Shown: positions 1 to 8,802, counted from the stretch's first letter. The stretch: DNA of 38,832 bases from Alistipes sp. UBA928 (GCA_002293665.1 DBDQ01000109.1:1-38832); one strand, 5' to 3'. Notes: generated by a model not told the origin, from the sequence alone. A program made the numbers and translations.

Positions 1-72
1 ACTTTCACCGCCGACGGAGAGACGTTCCACCGCCGCGCCGAGATGGGCGACAAACTCCCGCCAGGAGTGTAA
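1..72 (+). CDS. C-terminal end of an upstream gene (partial)
   Basis: The window opens inside a reading frame that gives 23 residues ending in GDKLPPGV and a TAA stop at 70-72. It lies on the same strand as the DUF169 gene and ends 14 bases before it, so the two may be co-transcribed. The fragment is too short to assign to a family. Confidence 0.5.
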   Translation, partial: TFTADGETFHRRAEMGDKLPPGV

Positions 73-86
73 AAATAGAACTTGAA

Positions 87-788
87 ATGACACCGAAAGA
101 GTTTATATCGACATTCAGAGAGGCGTTCGGCGAGGCTCCGAAGTTGCCTGTGGTATTTCGTTACACGGATGCGCCGTTGCGTGTCGTGGAAAAGGTTCCG
201 GGATGCTTTTTCAAGATTTTCGACGATGTGGGCCGTGGGCTGCCCGTAAGCCTTAACGCCGACAACATTGGTTGCGGCGGCGGAAAACTCTACACCGGTT
301 TTGCGCCGATGGGGCCACATATTCCGCAATTCGTGTCGGTGAAAGAGCGCTACAAGCAGACTCCGGAGATGGTCGAGCAGTTTGTCGCCTCGCTCGATCT
401 GCAACCCGCTCCCAAGGCGTGGCTGGAGTTTGTGCGCGTCGACCGGATAGAGAGCTGGGACGGGATAGAGGGAGTGCTGTTTTTCGCAACGCCAGATGTG
501 TTGAGCGGGCTGGTTAGTTGGGCCACGTTCGACCGCGACGACGCCATCGCGACTCCGTTCGGTTCGGGATGCAGCTCGGTGGTGGCGCAGGTGGTGCGCG
601 AGAATCGTAACGGCGGTTACCGGTCGTTTCTGGGGTTGTTCGACCCGTCCGTCCGCCCCTGGGTCGATGCGAATGAGTTGAGCCTCACGATCCCGATGTC
701 GCGTTGGCGGACGATGCTCGCCACGATGCGCGACAGTGCGCTGTTTGCGCACGCCTGGAGCCGCGTCAGAGAGCGGATCAACGGGTGA
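87..788 (+). CDS. DUF169 family protein
   Basis: This 233-residue protein has the hallmarks of the DUF169 family (COG2043). Cys and Gly residues cluster near residues 58-63 (IGCGGG), and a second conserved Cys lies in the segment GSGCSSVVAQVV near residue 160. There is no signal peptide or membrane segment, so it is probably cytoplasmic. The biochemical role of the family is unknown; the conserved cysteines suggest metal or cofactor binding, which is inference. The start at 87 is the only ATG that keeps the whole conserved N-terminal part. It follows the partial upstream gene by 14 bases and is separated by 54 bases from the small membrane protein downstream. No functional link to the sugar loci is visible. 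Confidence 0.75.
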   Translation: MTPKEFISTFREAFGEAPKLPVVFRYTDAPLRVVEKVPGCFFKIFDDVGRGLPVSLNADNIGCGGGKLYTGFAPMGPHIPQFVSVKERYKQTPEMVEQFVASLDLQPAPKAWLEFVRVDRIESWDGIEGVLFFATPDVLSGLVSWATFDRDDAIATPFGSGCSSVVAQVVRENRNGGYRSFLGLFDPSVRPWVDANELSLTIPMSRWRTMLATMRDSALFAHAWSRVRERING

Positions 789-842
789 CAGACTGCCTAC
801 CACGATGGTACAATAGTTGCCCATCCTAACAGAAACTTTTAA

Positions 843-1097
843 ATGGGCAAAAGTATGGAAAGATCGGATATGATCGTCGGTATCGTCATCGGCCTTGTGG
901 CGCTCGCCGCTATCGCCGGAGTGATTTGGCTGGCATTTGTGGGCCGCGAAGCCTTACATACGGACAATAAACTTGTCAACGCAGGGCTGACCCTTTGGAT
1001 CGCCGACCACCTGCTGGGCGCGATTCTCGGGATAATCATCGTCTCTGTGGTGCTGTGGGGAGTGATCGTGTACCTGATGCACTTCGGGTTCAAATAG
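843..1097 (+). CDS. Small two-helix membrane protein, unknown function
   Basis: This 84-residue protein has two clear hydrophobic segments, about residues 10-32 (IVGIVIGLVALAAIAGVIWLA) and 56-80 (HLLGAILGIIIVSVVLWGVIVYLMHF), joined by a short polar stretch with REALHTDNK. It is therefore predicted to span the inner membrane twice. A second in-frame ATG four codons later (855) would remove only MGKS and cannot be excluded. I do not recognise the family. The coding frame is the better of two overlapping opposite-strand frames of equal length, because only this one gives a coherent membrane topology. It is convergent with the lactonase-fold gene. The 133-base gap between them holds no convincing terminator, only a short imperfect hairpin (AAAGAT/ATCTTT) near 1164-1176. 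Confidence 0.6.
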   Translation: MGKSMERSDMIVGIVIGLVALAAIAGVIWLAFVGREALHTDNKLVNAGLTLWIADHLLGAILGIIIVSVVLWGVIVYLMHFGFK

Positions 1098-1230
1098 GAA
1101 CGGTTTATATATGATAATTTACCGATGCCGACTATGGACGTTGGCTCGCGGAAAATCCACTGTAAAGATTATCTTTGCGGTTGTAATTCCTCGATCAATA
1201 GTCCATGACTTAAGGCAAATCATGAATTCG

Positions 1231-2295
1231 TCATTTTGCGGACAGAAACAGGACGCAGACAGGCTTGTCGAGCCCTGTTGTTCGACCGGTGGGTGACAGG
1301 GCACCGGAGGAGGGATTTATGGAGAAAAATTCGACAGTACCCGAGTCACGTGATGCCACAGCAAGGAATCTCCCGTCGGGGGTGATTGACAGATTGCGAG
1401 GATGAATCCCTGTGTTTTTATATCCGGACAGGGATATGGTGCCGTCACCTGGCGAGACGGAGAATATAGCTACACCGTCATTTTTAAGCCTGTGCGAGGT
1501 GTACAGGTGTTGGCCGTCAGGGGTGAGAACGATGTCGGCGCTGCCACGACCGTGAACGGTGTCGGCTTGAATGGTTTGAAACAGGGTAATCTCCCCACCG
1601 TTGTATCGAAAAGCGATAACAGTGCCGGATAGTTCATTGATAAGATAGAGGTTTTTGCCTGTGTTATCGAAGACGAAATGGCGGGGGCCAGATCCTTCAG
1701 GGAGATCAAAGGTCTTGAGGCTACCGGTGTCTATCTGCCTGCCTGAGCGAACATCCCAACGCAGGAGTTTATCCGTCCCGAGGTCGGCTGCGAACAAATA
1801 CCGTCCGTCGGGCGAAAACTTCACGCAGTGCATGTGGCTCTCCCCATTGCTATCGGATCGAACCCCGTCTTCGCCGGCCCAGGGTAACCGCAGCGTTTGT
1901 TTTAGAGGCGACAGTGCTCCGCCGCCTCTGATGCGGAAAGTCGAAATGTCGCCCCCGGCATAATTTGCAGTGACAACCAGCCGCCCATTGGTGGCGATGT
2001 TACACGGGGCCGCGCCGCTTGTTTCGACGCTGTTCACAAAGGTCAATTCGCCGGAGGCAGGATTGAATTCGAATGCATTGGCCAACGACGCCACACTGCC
2101 GTCGTTCTCGCTCACGGCGTAGACAAAACGTCCATCTTCCGACGTCGCCAGATATGACGGATTGTCGACCGGTGTCATTCCGACATATTCGATCTTCGCC
2201 GTCTCAGGGTCGAATCCGTAAACATAGATCCCTTCACTCTCTCCCCCGGTGTAGGTTCCGACCAACATCCACAGGGTATATATCAACTCTTTCAT
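1231..2295 (-). CDS. Lactonase-family seven-bladed beta-propeller protein
   Basis: The product is about 354 residues and belongs to the lactonase family (PF10282, 6-phosphogluconolactonase-like fold). It opens with LVGTYTGGESEGIYVY and contains repeated blade motifs of the form SPDGRYLFAADLG, FDNTGKNLYLINELSG, TPDGQHLYTSHR and TPDGRFLAVASRDSG. Family members hydrolyse sugar lactones, but many are uncharacterised. The reading frame also allows a GTG start at 2298. I prefer the ATG at 2293-2295 because it overlaps the TGA stop of the upstream chitinase-chitobiase gene by one base (TGATG), typical of translational coupling. No strong signal peptide is seen: only MKELIYTLWM precedes the propeller, so the location is uncertain. 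It is the last gene of the GlcNAc operon. A role on a GlcNAc-derived lactone is inference. Confidence 0.85.
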   Translation of the reverse strand: MKELIYTLWMLVGTYTGGESEGIYVYGFDPETAKIEYVGMTPVDNPSYLATSEDGRFVYAVSENDGSVASLANAFEFNPASGELTFVNSVETSGAAPCNIATNGRLVVTANYAGGDISTFRIRGGGALSPLKQTLRLPWAGEDGVRSDSNGESHMHCVKFSPDGRYLFAADLGTDKLLRWDVRSGRQIDTGSLKTFDLPEGSGPRHFVFDNTGKNLYLINELSGTVIAFRYNGGEITLFQTIQADTVHGRGSADIVLTPDGQHLYTSHRLKNDGVAIFSVSPGDGTISLSGYKNTGIHPRNLSITPDGRFLAVASRDSGTVEFFSINPSSGALSPTGRTTGLDKPVCVLFLSAK

Positions 2296-5200
2296 CACTT
2301 CTCGTTGACGGCTGTTGTTGATGAAAAACGAGCGTCGACACTTTCGTGGCCAAGATAGAACAGCCGGGCCGTGACTATTGCGGCGTCACATTTCACCGGT
2401 TCCGTCCAAAGAGTGGAGTGGTGGGTCGGAATCGAACCGTCAACAGTATACCGGATCTCGGCTCCGCGGATCGGGGAGTTGGTGTAGAGCATTCCGCCCT
2501 CGATGAAGATACCCGGAGGCGGCAGGCGAAGGTCTAACCCGCGAACCGCCAACCACGGCATTTCGCGCTGCGTAACGATGGTGTTGAAACGCGCGTAGTC
2601 GGCAAGAAATGCCTCATCGTCGCTCCATTCGGGCGATGCGTTCCAGGCGCGCTCAACCAAACCGAGCATCTTTGGGAAAAGCATATAGGCAACGTGGTCG
2701 AAATTGCGGATGGTTTCGCTCCATAACTGCCCCTGCAAACCGAGTATGTTTTTCGCACCCTCTTCCGTAAGGAGGGTAAGCCCTTCGCCCGCAGCAGTGT
2801 TATCGACCCGGCGTCCGGAATTGTCCCGCCACTGTGAGGCGTAGATTCTCCAGGGTTGCATCGAGAAGGCGCGCTGGTCGTCGACCCAACCACCCCAACC
2901 CAAACCCCTTTCGTCGGGATGGCTACTTGCCGCAAGGTCGAAGTAGAAATTACCGACGTTGCTCAACACCACCGGATATCCGAGGTTTGCAAGGCGATAT
3001 GGGGTTTCGGCCTGAGGGCCGTTGGTGCTCCAGCAGTTGACGTAGGCCAGGTTGCCGCGTACAGCCGCACGGAAGGCGTCGCTGCGACCCTCCACAAGCT
3101 CCTGCCAACCGGACATCTTCACTCCGCGTGCTTTCAGTAGTTCGTTGACGCGCAGGATGTAGTATTCGCCCAGGGCCGTCGCGTCTGGAATGTTGTTTTC
3201 AGCCATGAATTTTTTTGCTATCGGCGAGCCTGTCCACGAACCGTGCGGAACTTCGTCGCCGCCGATATGAACCACGTCGAACGGAACCCCCGCCTCGGCG
3301 TACATTGCGGCTATCTCGTCGATTACCTTCTCCATGAACCGATAGGTCGAGGGGAGGGCGACGTTCATCACGTTGTCTCCGAAGTTTTGGGCCGAATTGT
3401 AGACCGAGCGGTCGTCGAAATCGTCGAGCAGGAACTCGTTTGCCTTGGCAGGATCGGTGTCGATGTATTTGTGGTAGCGCACGTTCATGGCTACGCGTGC
3501 TGCGCGTGCGTGGCCGGGCGATTCTATCTCGGTGATCACTTTTATATGGCGGCGCGCGGCATACCGGAGCAGTTCGATGAACTCGTTACGCGTCAGATAG
3601 CCGCTTCCGGTACCTTTCGCGGGGTCGTAGCCGCCGTTGTAGGCAGGCACCAGCATGTCGCTCTCGTCGGGAGTGTAGCCGCGGCGCGCACCTGCTTCAG
3701 TAAGTTCGGGCAGGCCGGGAATTTCGAGCCTCCACCCCTCGTCATCGGAGAAGTGCCAGTGGAGTACGTTGAGTTTGTACGACGCGAACAGATCGACCAG
3801 TTTCAACACATTCTCGCGCGAGGTGTAGTTGCGCGAGATGTCGAGGTGCTGGCCGCGGAAAGCGAAGTCGGGCCAGTCGGTGATGACCACGTCGGGGAGC
3901 GTCGTGGGCAGCGTGCGGTTCTTGAGGATGTTCAGCAACGTTTGCGCTCCATAGAAAGCACCCGCGGCGTCGGCGGCGGTGATGGTCACGGTTCCTTTCT
4001 TAATTTCAAGTGTGTAAGCCTCCGCAGATCCATTGGTGCCGGCGAGCATGGAAACCCGGACGAACTTCACGCGTGTTGCACCAGATTTAGACATTGTAGC
4101 GCCGTGGCCGGAAGTCAGTTTTTCGGAGAGGAAGCCGGCTTCGGAGGCAAATTCTTCCGGGAATTTCAGAAACACATTCTTTCTCAATGTGGTGGACCTC
4201 TTTCCCGTTTCAATTATTTTCGGCGTGGGCATGATGTCGATCTCTCTAAGGGCCCATTTGCCTGCGTCGAGATTGCGTTCATATAGCGTCTCGCCGTTGT
4301 TTGGAACCGGAACAGGCGTGAAATTGACCTCGACGGCGCGTTTGCTACCGTCGGCCGCCACTATGAACATACCCTGAGGAACGTCGAAATTCTTGGTGAA
4401 CCGGTCGGAGTCGGAAAGAGGAATCTCCAGCGCCTTTCCCGGTGCCAGAGGACGATAGTGTTCGGTGGCGTAGATCTTCACAAGGTCGCCGTTGGAAACG
4501 ACACGCACGGGCGAGTCCGTCGGGCGCTCCATGCGGCTGCCAGGGCCGTTGTACCATATCTGCCAACCGCCTGCCAACTCTTCGTCCGAAATGTTGGTGA
4601 TCGTGAGCGTGCGCGGTGTCCAGATTGCGGTGACCGTGGGGCGCTTTTCCGGGTACATGCCAAAGAAAATAGTTCGGCTCAGGGTCAGTGCGTCGTCGTC
4701 ACCGTCGAAAGCCCAATACATGACGCCGCGCATACCGCGTGTCTTTATATATTCGGTTTTGATGGCCAGCGACTGCTCGTCATCATATCCGGCGACCATC
4801 GCTCCCGTTGCCGGATCGACCAGATAGGGAGCCTGTGCTGTCTCGTCCCAACGGCGCTCGTAACCGTCGAGTGAGACAAGACGCCGGTAATTGGTGAAGC
4901 CACGCAGCGCTTCGGTTCCGCGTCCGTAGAACGGCACGCCCATAACCAACTTGGAAAGGGGAACCCCGGCTTCCAGATGGCTGTCGGTCGCCTCGTGTGT
5001 GGTGATGCCGGGCGAGCGTTCCGAACGGTAGAGGCCCGAGTGGTGTCTGGTGCCGCTGTTGTCCATGTCGTAGGTCATCATGTTGACAAGGTCGATGTAG
5101 GGGTCGATCCCCCGAAAATCTATGTAATCGAGGCCGGCATTGGCTACGGTAGCGAGGGTCAACAGTTTGCCGGGCCCTATCGCACTGCGGATGTCGCGCA

Positions 5201-5663
5201 TCAACAGCGTAAAGTTGGCCCGGTCATCGGGTGAGGCCGAAATGCCCGCGGCATCGGAAGTGGGATACTCCCAGTCGATGTCGATGCCGTCGATGCCGAA
5301 CTCGTCGACCACGCGACGGCAGTCGGCGGCAAAGGCCGTGCGAAACTTCTCGTCGGCAGCCATCTCGCTGAAACGGTCTGCGCCCCAGCCTCCGACCGAC
5401 AGAAGTATTTTCAGATCGGGATTTTGTTCCTTTAGCGTTATGATCTTGTGGAGCCGTTCGGGATTAGAGACTTCAATTCCGTCGAAAGTCTCTTTGACAC
5501 CTCCGAAGGCGTAGTTGATATGGGTCAGCAGCGACGGGTCGGGCAGAGGTTCAGTCCACGAGGTTACGTAGCCCAACACCACCGGTGGTGCACTTTCCTG
5601 CGCCGAGGAGATAGACGGCAACAGTATCGTTGCAATCATAATGGTTAAAAATTTGTTTTTCAT
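2295..5663 (-). CDS. Secreted GH18-GH20 chitinase/chitobiase fusion
   Basis: This 1122-residue protein combines two complete enzymes. Residues 1-22 are a signal peptide (cut near SSAQ). Residues 27-340 are a GH18 domain with the SVGG motif (89-92) and the catalytic DGIDIDWE motif (125-132, acid Glu132). Residues about 345-460 resemble the CHB_HEX domain of chitobiases, 480-590 the GH20b domain, and 595-1040 the GH20 catalytic domain. The latter has HIGGDE at 799-804, where Asp803-Glu804 are the catalytic pair. Residues about 1045-1115 match CHB_HEX_C (IRYTVDGSIPT). GH18 cuts chitin chains internally and GH20 releases GlcNAc from the non-reducing end. With no lipobox it is likely periplasmic or secreted. 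It sits between the NagP-like transporter (44 bases) and the lactonase gene (1-base stop/start overlap). Its GH18 part is closely similar to the lipoprotein at 16621. Confidence 0.93.
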   Translation of the reverse strand: MKNKFLTIMIATILLPSISSAQESAPPVVLGYVTSWTEPLPDPSLLTHINYAFGGVKETFDGIEVSNPERLHKIITLKEQNPDLKILLSVGGWGADRFSEMAADEKFRTAFAADCRRVVDEFGIDGIDIDWEYPTSDAAGISASPDDRANFTLLMRDIRSAIGPGKLLTLATVANAGLDYIDFRGIDPYIDLVNMMTYDMDNSGTRHHSGLYRSERSPGITTHEATDSHLEAGVPLSKLVMGVPFYGRGTEALRGFTNYRRLVSLDGYERRWDETAQAPYLVDPATGAMVAGYDDEQSLAIKTEYIKTRGMRGVMYWAFDGDDDALTLSRTIFFGMYPEKRPTVTAIWTPRTLTITNISDEELAGGWQIWYNGPGSRMERPTDSPVRVVSNGDLVKIYATEHYRPLAPGKALEIPLSDSDRFTKNFDVPQGMFIVAADGSKRAVEVNFTPVPVPNNGETLYERNLDAGKWALREIDIMPTPKIIETGKRSTTLRKNVFLKFPEEFASEAGFLSEKLTSGHGATMSKSGATRVKFVRVSMLAGTNGSAEAYTLEIKKGTVTITAADAAGAFYGAQTLLNILKNRTLPTTLPDVVITDWPDFAFRGQHLDISRNYTSRENVLKLVDLFASYKLNVLHWHFSDDEGWRLEIPGLPELTEAGARRGYTPDESDMLVPAYNGGYDPAKGTGSGYLTRNEFIELLRYAARRHIKVITEIESPGHARAARVAMNVRYHKYIDTDPAKANEFLLDDFDDRSVYNSAQNFGDNVMNVALPSTYRFMEKVIDEIAAMYAEAGVPFDVVHIGGDEVPHGSWTGSPIAKKFMAENNIPDATALGEYYILRVNELLKARGVKMSGWQELVEGRSDAFRAAVRGNLAYVNCWSTNGPQAETPYRLANLGYPVVLSNVGNFYFDLAASSHPDERGLGWGGWVDDQRAFSMQPWRIYASQWRDNSGRRVDNTAAGEGLTLLTEEGAKNILGLQGQLWSETIRNFDHVAYMLFPKMLGLVERAWNASPEWSDDEAFLADYARFNTIVTQREMPWLAVRGLDLRLPPPGIFIEGGMLYTNSPIRGAEIRYTVDGSIPTHHSTLWTEPVKCDAAIVTARLFYLGHESVDARFSSTTAVNEK

Positions 5664-5707
5664 AATATAAATAGTTTGCTTGAATTAGACATGTGCAGGA
5701 ATGAAAG

Positions 5708-7036
5708 CTATTTCGCCACATTTCGTACACGCGAGCCGACGAGTGCATAGTAGAGCATGAACAACTCTCCGAAGATCACCAGCAGCCACGACCAGCGCCA
5801 ACCTCCGAGTCCATCGGCCAAAACACCCTGCACCAGTGGCAGGATGGCACCTCCGACGACGCCTATCATGAAGACCCCGGAGGCGACAGAGGTGTATTTT
5901 CCGAGATCGGTGACCGCCAGCGTGAAGATAGCCCCCCACATGATCGAATGGAACAGGCCCACCGCTACAAGAAGCCACGGATTGTCGAAAAAGATGGCCG
6001 AAAGTGCGAGAACGGTCGCCGCGCCCGTCGTCACGACGAGTTGCGTACGCGGCCTTACCGTGCAAAGCGAACTTCCGACAAGCCGTCCTATTAGCATGCC
6101 TCCCCAGTAGAGGGTGGCCATTAGGGCAGGAATCGCGAAATTGATCCCGAACAGGGTGAGGGAGTCGTTGCCCAGAAACGAGAAGGGCCCGCGAACAGTC
6201 TCCTGCTCGATGGCCCACAGGTTGATATTGGCCCCTATGCAGACCTCCACCCCGACATAAAAGAAGATGGCGACAACGCCGAGGGTCAGGTGGCGGAACG
6301 ACCAAACGCTGCGTTCGAGTTTCTCGCCTGCCTCCGCCTTAGTACCTTCGATGTCGGGCAGCGACAGACGGAAAAGCATCACCACCACGATTGCCATGAT
6401 GGCAGCAAGCGCGAGGAACGGTATTTGCAACTGACTGACCTGAACATTCTCCATCGCGACCCCGCCGAAGACGATACCCGTTACGAAAAACGGTGCGATA
6501 GTGGTGCCGATAGAGTTGGCCGACCCGCCGATAGCGAGTCGCTGGATGGGCTGGGTGCCACGAACCGAACAGGCCGTCAGATAAGGGTTTATCACAACCT
6601 GAAGTATGGTTGCCGAGGCTCCGACGACAAAAGATCCCAAAAGAAAGATAAGAAACCCCACCGGAACGGTGATAGAGCCCGTTGTTATCGCGGCGCCGGG
6701 AAACTTAACCGTGAACCACGACGAGAGAAAAAACAGCGCCAGTCCACCGATCATAACGAACAGAGAACGGACGAGCGTCCCCTTGTATCCGTAGCGTGCC
6801 GTCCAACGAGACCCGATCCCGCCGCAAAGAGGATAGGCAAGAAACCACGAGAAGGTGATGAGTGTGGCGAAAGTGTTCTTCCACTCGCCCACGCCTTCAA
6901 GGAATGCTGAACGAAGTGGCCCCTGAAACTGAGTGTTGGCTGTGGTCAGGAAACCGACGATGAAGAAAAGAAACACCATCGCGAGGAACGGGCCCATGTA
7001 ATTTGTCTGTTTCGTTTCGATCTTGCTCATAGTCAT
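5708..7036 (-). CDS. nagP: NagP-like MFS sugar transporter (GlcNAc import)
   Basis: This 442-residue protein has about twelve hydrophobic segments and belongs to the FucP/NagP branch of the major facilitator superfamily. Visible signatures include FFIVGFLTTANTQFQGPL in helix 1, QVVINPYLTACS near residue 165, and LYWGGMLIGRLVGS in the second half. Proteins of this type import monosaccharides by proton symport across the inner membrane, and NagP members take GlcNAc. The assignment to GlcNAc rests mainly on the neighbours: the deaminase gene ends one base before this gene's first ATG, and the ROK kinase is upstream. A start two codons later (7030, MSKIETK) is equally plausible. Other sugars handled by FucP-type carriers (glucose, galactose, fucose) cannot be excluded from sequence alone. 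Confidence 0.85.
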   Translation of the reverse strand: MTMSKIETKQTNYMGPFLAMVFLFFIVGFLTTANTQFQGPLRSAFLEGVGEWKNTFATLITFSWFLAYPLCGGIGSRWTARYGYKGTLVRSLFVMIGGLALFFLSSWFTVKFPGAAITTGSITVPVGFLIFLLGSFVVGASATILQVVINPYLTACSVRGTQPIQRLAIGGSANSIGTTIAPFFVTGIVFGGVAMENVQVSQLQIPFLALAAIMAIVVVMLFRLSLPDIEGTKAEAGEKLERSVWSFRHLTLGVVAIFFYVGVEVCIGANINLWAIEQETVRGPFSFLGNDSLTLFGINFAIPALMATLYWGGMLIGRLVGSSLCTVRPRTQLVVTTGAATVLALSAIFFDNPWLLVAVGLFHSIMWGAIFTLAVTDLGKYTSVASGVFMIGVVGGAILPLVQGVLADGLGGWRWSWLLVIFGELFMLYYALVGSRVRNVAK

Positions 7037-7037
7037 G

Positions 7038-7781
7038 TTATGTTAGTTGGGTTAGAAGGGAGGCCGAGGCCTTATCCAAAATAAATTCGCAATCGGGATG
7101 CAACTGAAGTATCGAGCCGGGAACGTCGGGTGTGACGGGACCCTCGAGAATCTGTTTCACTATGGCCGCTTTGCTCGCTCCCTTGGCTACCAAAACGATA
7201 CGGCGCGAGTGCATGATGCTTTTGAGACCGAGGGTGATTCCGCCGAGTTCTTTGTCGGGCGGCGTGCCGGTTTCGCGGCGAATGCGGGTCTCGAGTTCGG
7301 AATCCATGCGCGAATGCCATGCCGTGCTCCCGAACGGGGTGCCGGGTTGGTTGAAGCCGAGGTGGCCGTTTGTACCCAGACCGAGAATTTGCAGATCGAC
7401 CCCGCCTCTGGCAGCAAGCGCGGCCTCAAAATCGCGACACTCACGCTCAAAATCGTCCGATGTGGTAGGGGGCATGATGAAGTTCTCGAGAGCGATACCC
7501 AGCGTGTCCACAATCTCTGTACGCAGCATTGTGTAGCACGCTCCGGCGTAGTCGCGAGGCACGCCCGTCACCTCGTCCACCCCGAAGATGGTTACGTTAG
7601 CCACGTCGAACGGGTGTGCGCTGTGGATGTCACAGATCGCAGCGTGCATACCTGCCGTGGTGCGGCCTGTCGAGAGACCCACTACCGTACTCGGATTATT
7701 TAGGATTTCGCCCACCACCCTCCAGGCGGCAAGGTTGTCGAATGCGGCTTCGTCGGCCGCAATGGTGATCTTTGGTTTCAT
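7038..7781 (-). CDS. nagB: Glucosamine/galactosamine-6-phosphate deaminase family enzyme
   Basis: This 247-residue cytoplasmic enzyme has the phosphate-binding GLSTGRTT motif (35-42), the VDE motif (68-70, matching Asp72-Glu73 of E. coli NagB) and LGLGTNGHLGFNQPG (133-147) with the catalytic His at 140. The family converts glucosamine-6-phosphate to fructose-6-phosphate and ammonia, the entry of GlcNAc into glycolysis. One key position is unusual: Gln145 occupies the place of the conserved Glu (Glu148 in E. coli NagB) that pairs with the catalytic His. The second half (GGITLGLKSIM) also recalls the galactosamine-6-phosphate branch (AgaI/AgaS neighbourhood), so the exact substrate is open. Its ATG overlaps the stop of the ROK kinase by four bases (ATGA), and the transporter follows after one base, so the three are one transcription unit. 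Confidence 0.82.
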   Translation of the reverse strand: MKPKITIAADEAAFDNLAAWRVVGEILNNPSTVVGLSTGRTTAGMHAAICDIHSAHPFDVANVTIFGVDEVTGVPRDYAGACYTMLRTEIVDTLGIALENFIMPPTTSDDFERECRDFEAALAARGGVDLQILGLGTNGHLGFNQPGTPFGSTAWHSRMDSELETRIRRETGTPPDKELGGITLGLKSIMHSRRIVLVAKGASKAAIVKQILEGPVTPDVPGSILQLHPDCEFILDKASASLLTQLT

Positions 7782-8734
7782 AATATTACTTGGGATTTGA
7801 GATTGTTCATGGCAACGGCACCGGCGCCCAGAAGGCCTGTCATGTCGGCGTCAAGACGGGTGAGGCGTACTCCTCCGGTGACAAAACGTACTGTGGTGGG
7901 GTTGAGTTTTGCCGTCATTTTTTCAAATATATAGCCGTCGGAGAGTATGCCTCCGCCCAGTACCACCGTCTCGGGATCGGTCACTCTCACCAGATTCATT
8001 ACAAGATTGGCCAGTGCCTCCGAAGCATTCTCGACCAATTCGACGCAGAGCGCGTCTCCCTCGCGGCTGAGTGCGAAAATATCGCGCACGTCGACCCTTG
8101 CGGGTTCGGCGGGAATGGAGAGTTGCGTAGTACGGGTGGGTGACAGCAGGCGGGCGCAACGGTCGAAACCGATGCCCGAGGCGATCAATTCGACACACTC
8201 GGCGCGGCCGCAACCACACGTTACACCGACATTGACGCCTACACGGGTGTGGCCCACCTCGCCTGCGTTGAAATGGCCGCCCCGGATTATCTGTCCGCTA
8301 ACCACGCAGGCGGCGGCAATGCCGGTTCCGACGTTGATGTATATGAAGTTGTCGGCCTGTGAAAGCTCGAATCGGGCCACGGCCTGGGCGGCGCTTTTGA
8401 CGTCGTTGTCGATGAAGACCGGCAGGCCGAAACGGGTCGTCAGTTCGGAGGCCAAAGGGGTAGGGACAGAGCGACCGGGGTCGATCTGCAACCACACTCC
8501 GCCTACAGGGTCGACACGACCCACAAGACCAACCCCGATGGCAGACGGAGAGGTCTCTTCGAAGCCGACGGTGGCAATGTAGTCGTCGAGCGAGTCGACG
8601 ATCAAAGCGGATGCGGCAATCTGGTCGAGACGGCCCGAATCGTATCGTTTGTGACGGAGTATATTCCCCGCTTCGTCGATCTGGCCGATCAGCAGTTTGG
8701 TACCTCCGAGGTCTAATGCGAGACAAGTTTTCAT
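7778..8734 (-). CDS. ROK family sugar kinase (probable GlcNAc kinase)
   Basis: This 318-residue protein is a ROK kinase. It has the ATP-binding DLGGTK motif at residues 8-13, the catalytic Asp111 in FIDND (107-111), NVGTGIAA (134-141), the EVGH motif (159-162) whose His binds zinc, and the zinc-binding CGCGRAEC (173-180). It has no N-terminal helix-turn-helix, so it is an enzyme and not a ROK repressor. Members phosphorylate glucose, GlcNAc, ManNAc or fructose at C6 or C1. Being the first gene of an operon with a deaminase, a NagP-like carrier and chitinolytic enzymes points to GlcNAc. The gene overlaps the deaminase gene by four bases. It is divergent from the GH9 gene, and the 102-base gap holds a probable promoter. 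Confidence 0.87.
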   Translation of the reverse strand: MKTCLALDLGGTKLLIGQIDEAGNILRHKRYDSGRLDQIAASALIVDSLDDYIATVGFEETSPSAIGVGLVGRVDPVGGVWLQIDPGRSVPTPLASELTTRFGLPVFIDNDVKSAAQAVARFELSQADNFIYINVGTGIAAACVVSGQIIRGGHFNAGEVGHTRVGVNVGVTCGCGRAECVELIASGIGFDRCARLLSPTRTTQLSIPAEPARVDVRDIFALSREGDALCVELVENASEALANLVMNLVRVTDPETVVLGGGILSDGYIFEKMTAKLNPTTVRFVTGGVRLTRLDADMTGLLGAGAVAMNNLKSQVIL

Positions 8735-8802
8735 TTATTTGTATTTGTTTGAAATTTACGATTAAAGCGTGAATATATATATTTTTATTACCTTTCGCCG
8801 GT

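Noticed and set aside
1098..1230. Possible terminator or small RNA between the 84-residue membrane protein and the lactonase gene
   Set aside because: Only a short A/T-rich stem (AAAGAT/ATCTTT) with no T-run is present, and overlapping small frames have no support.
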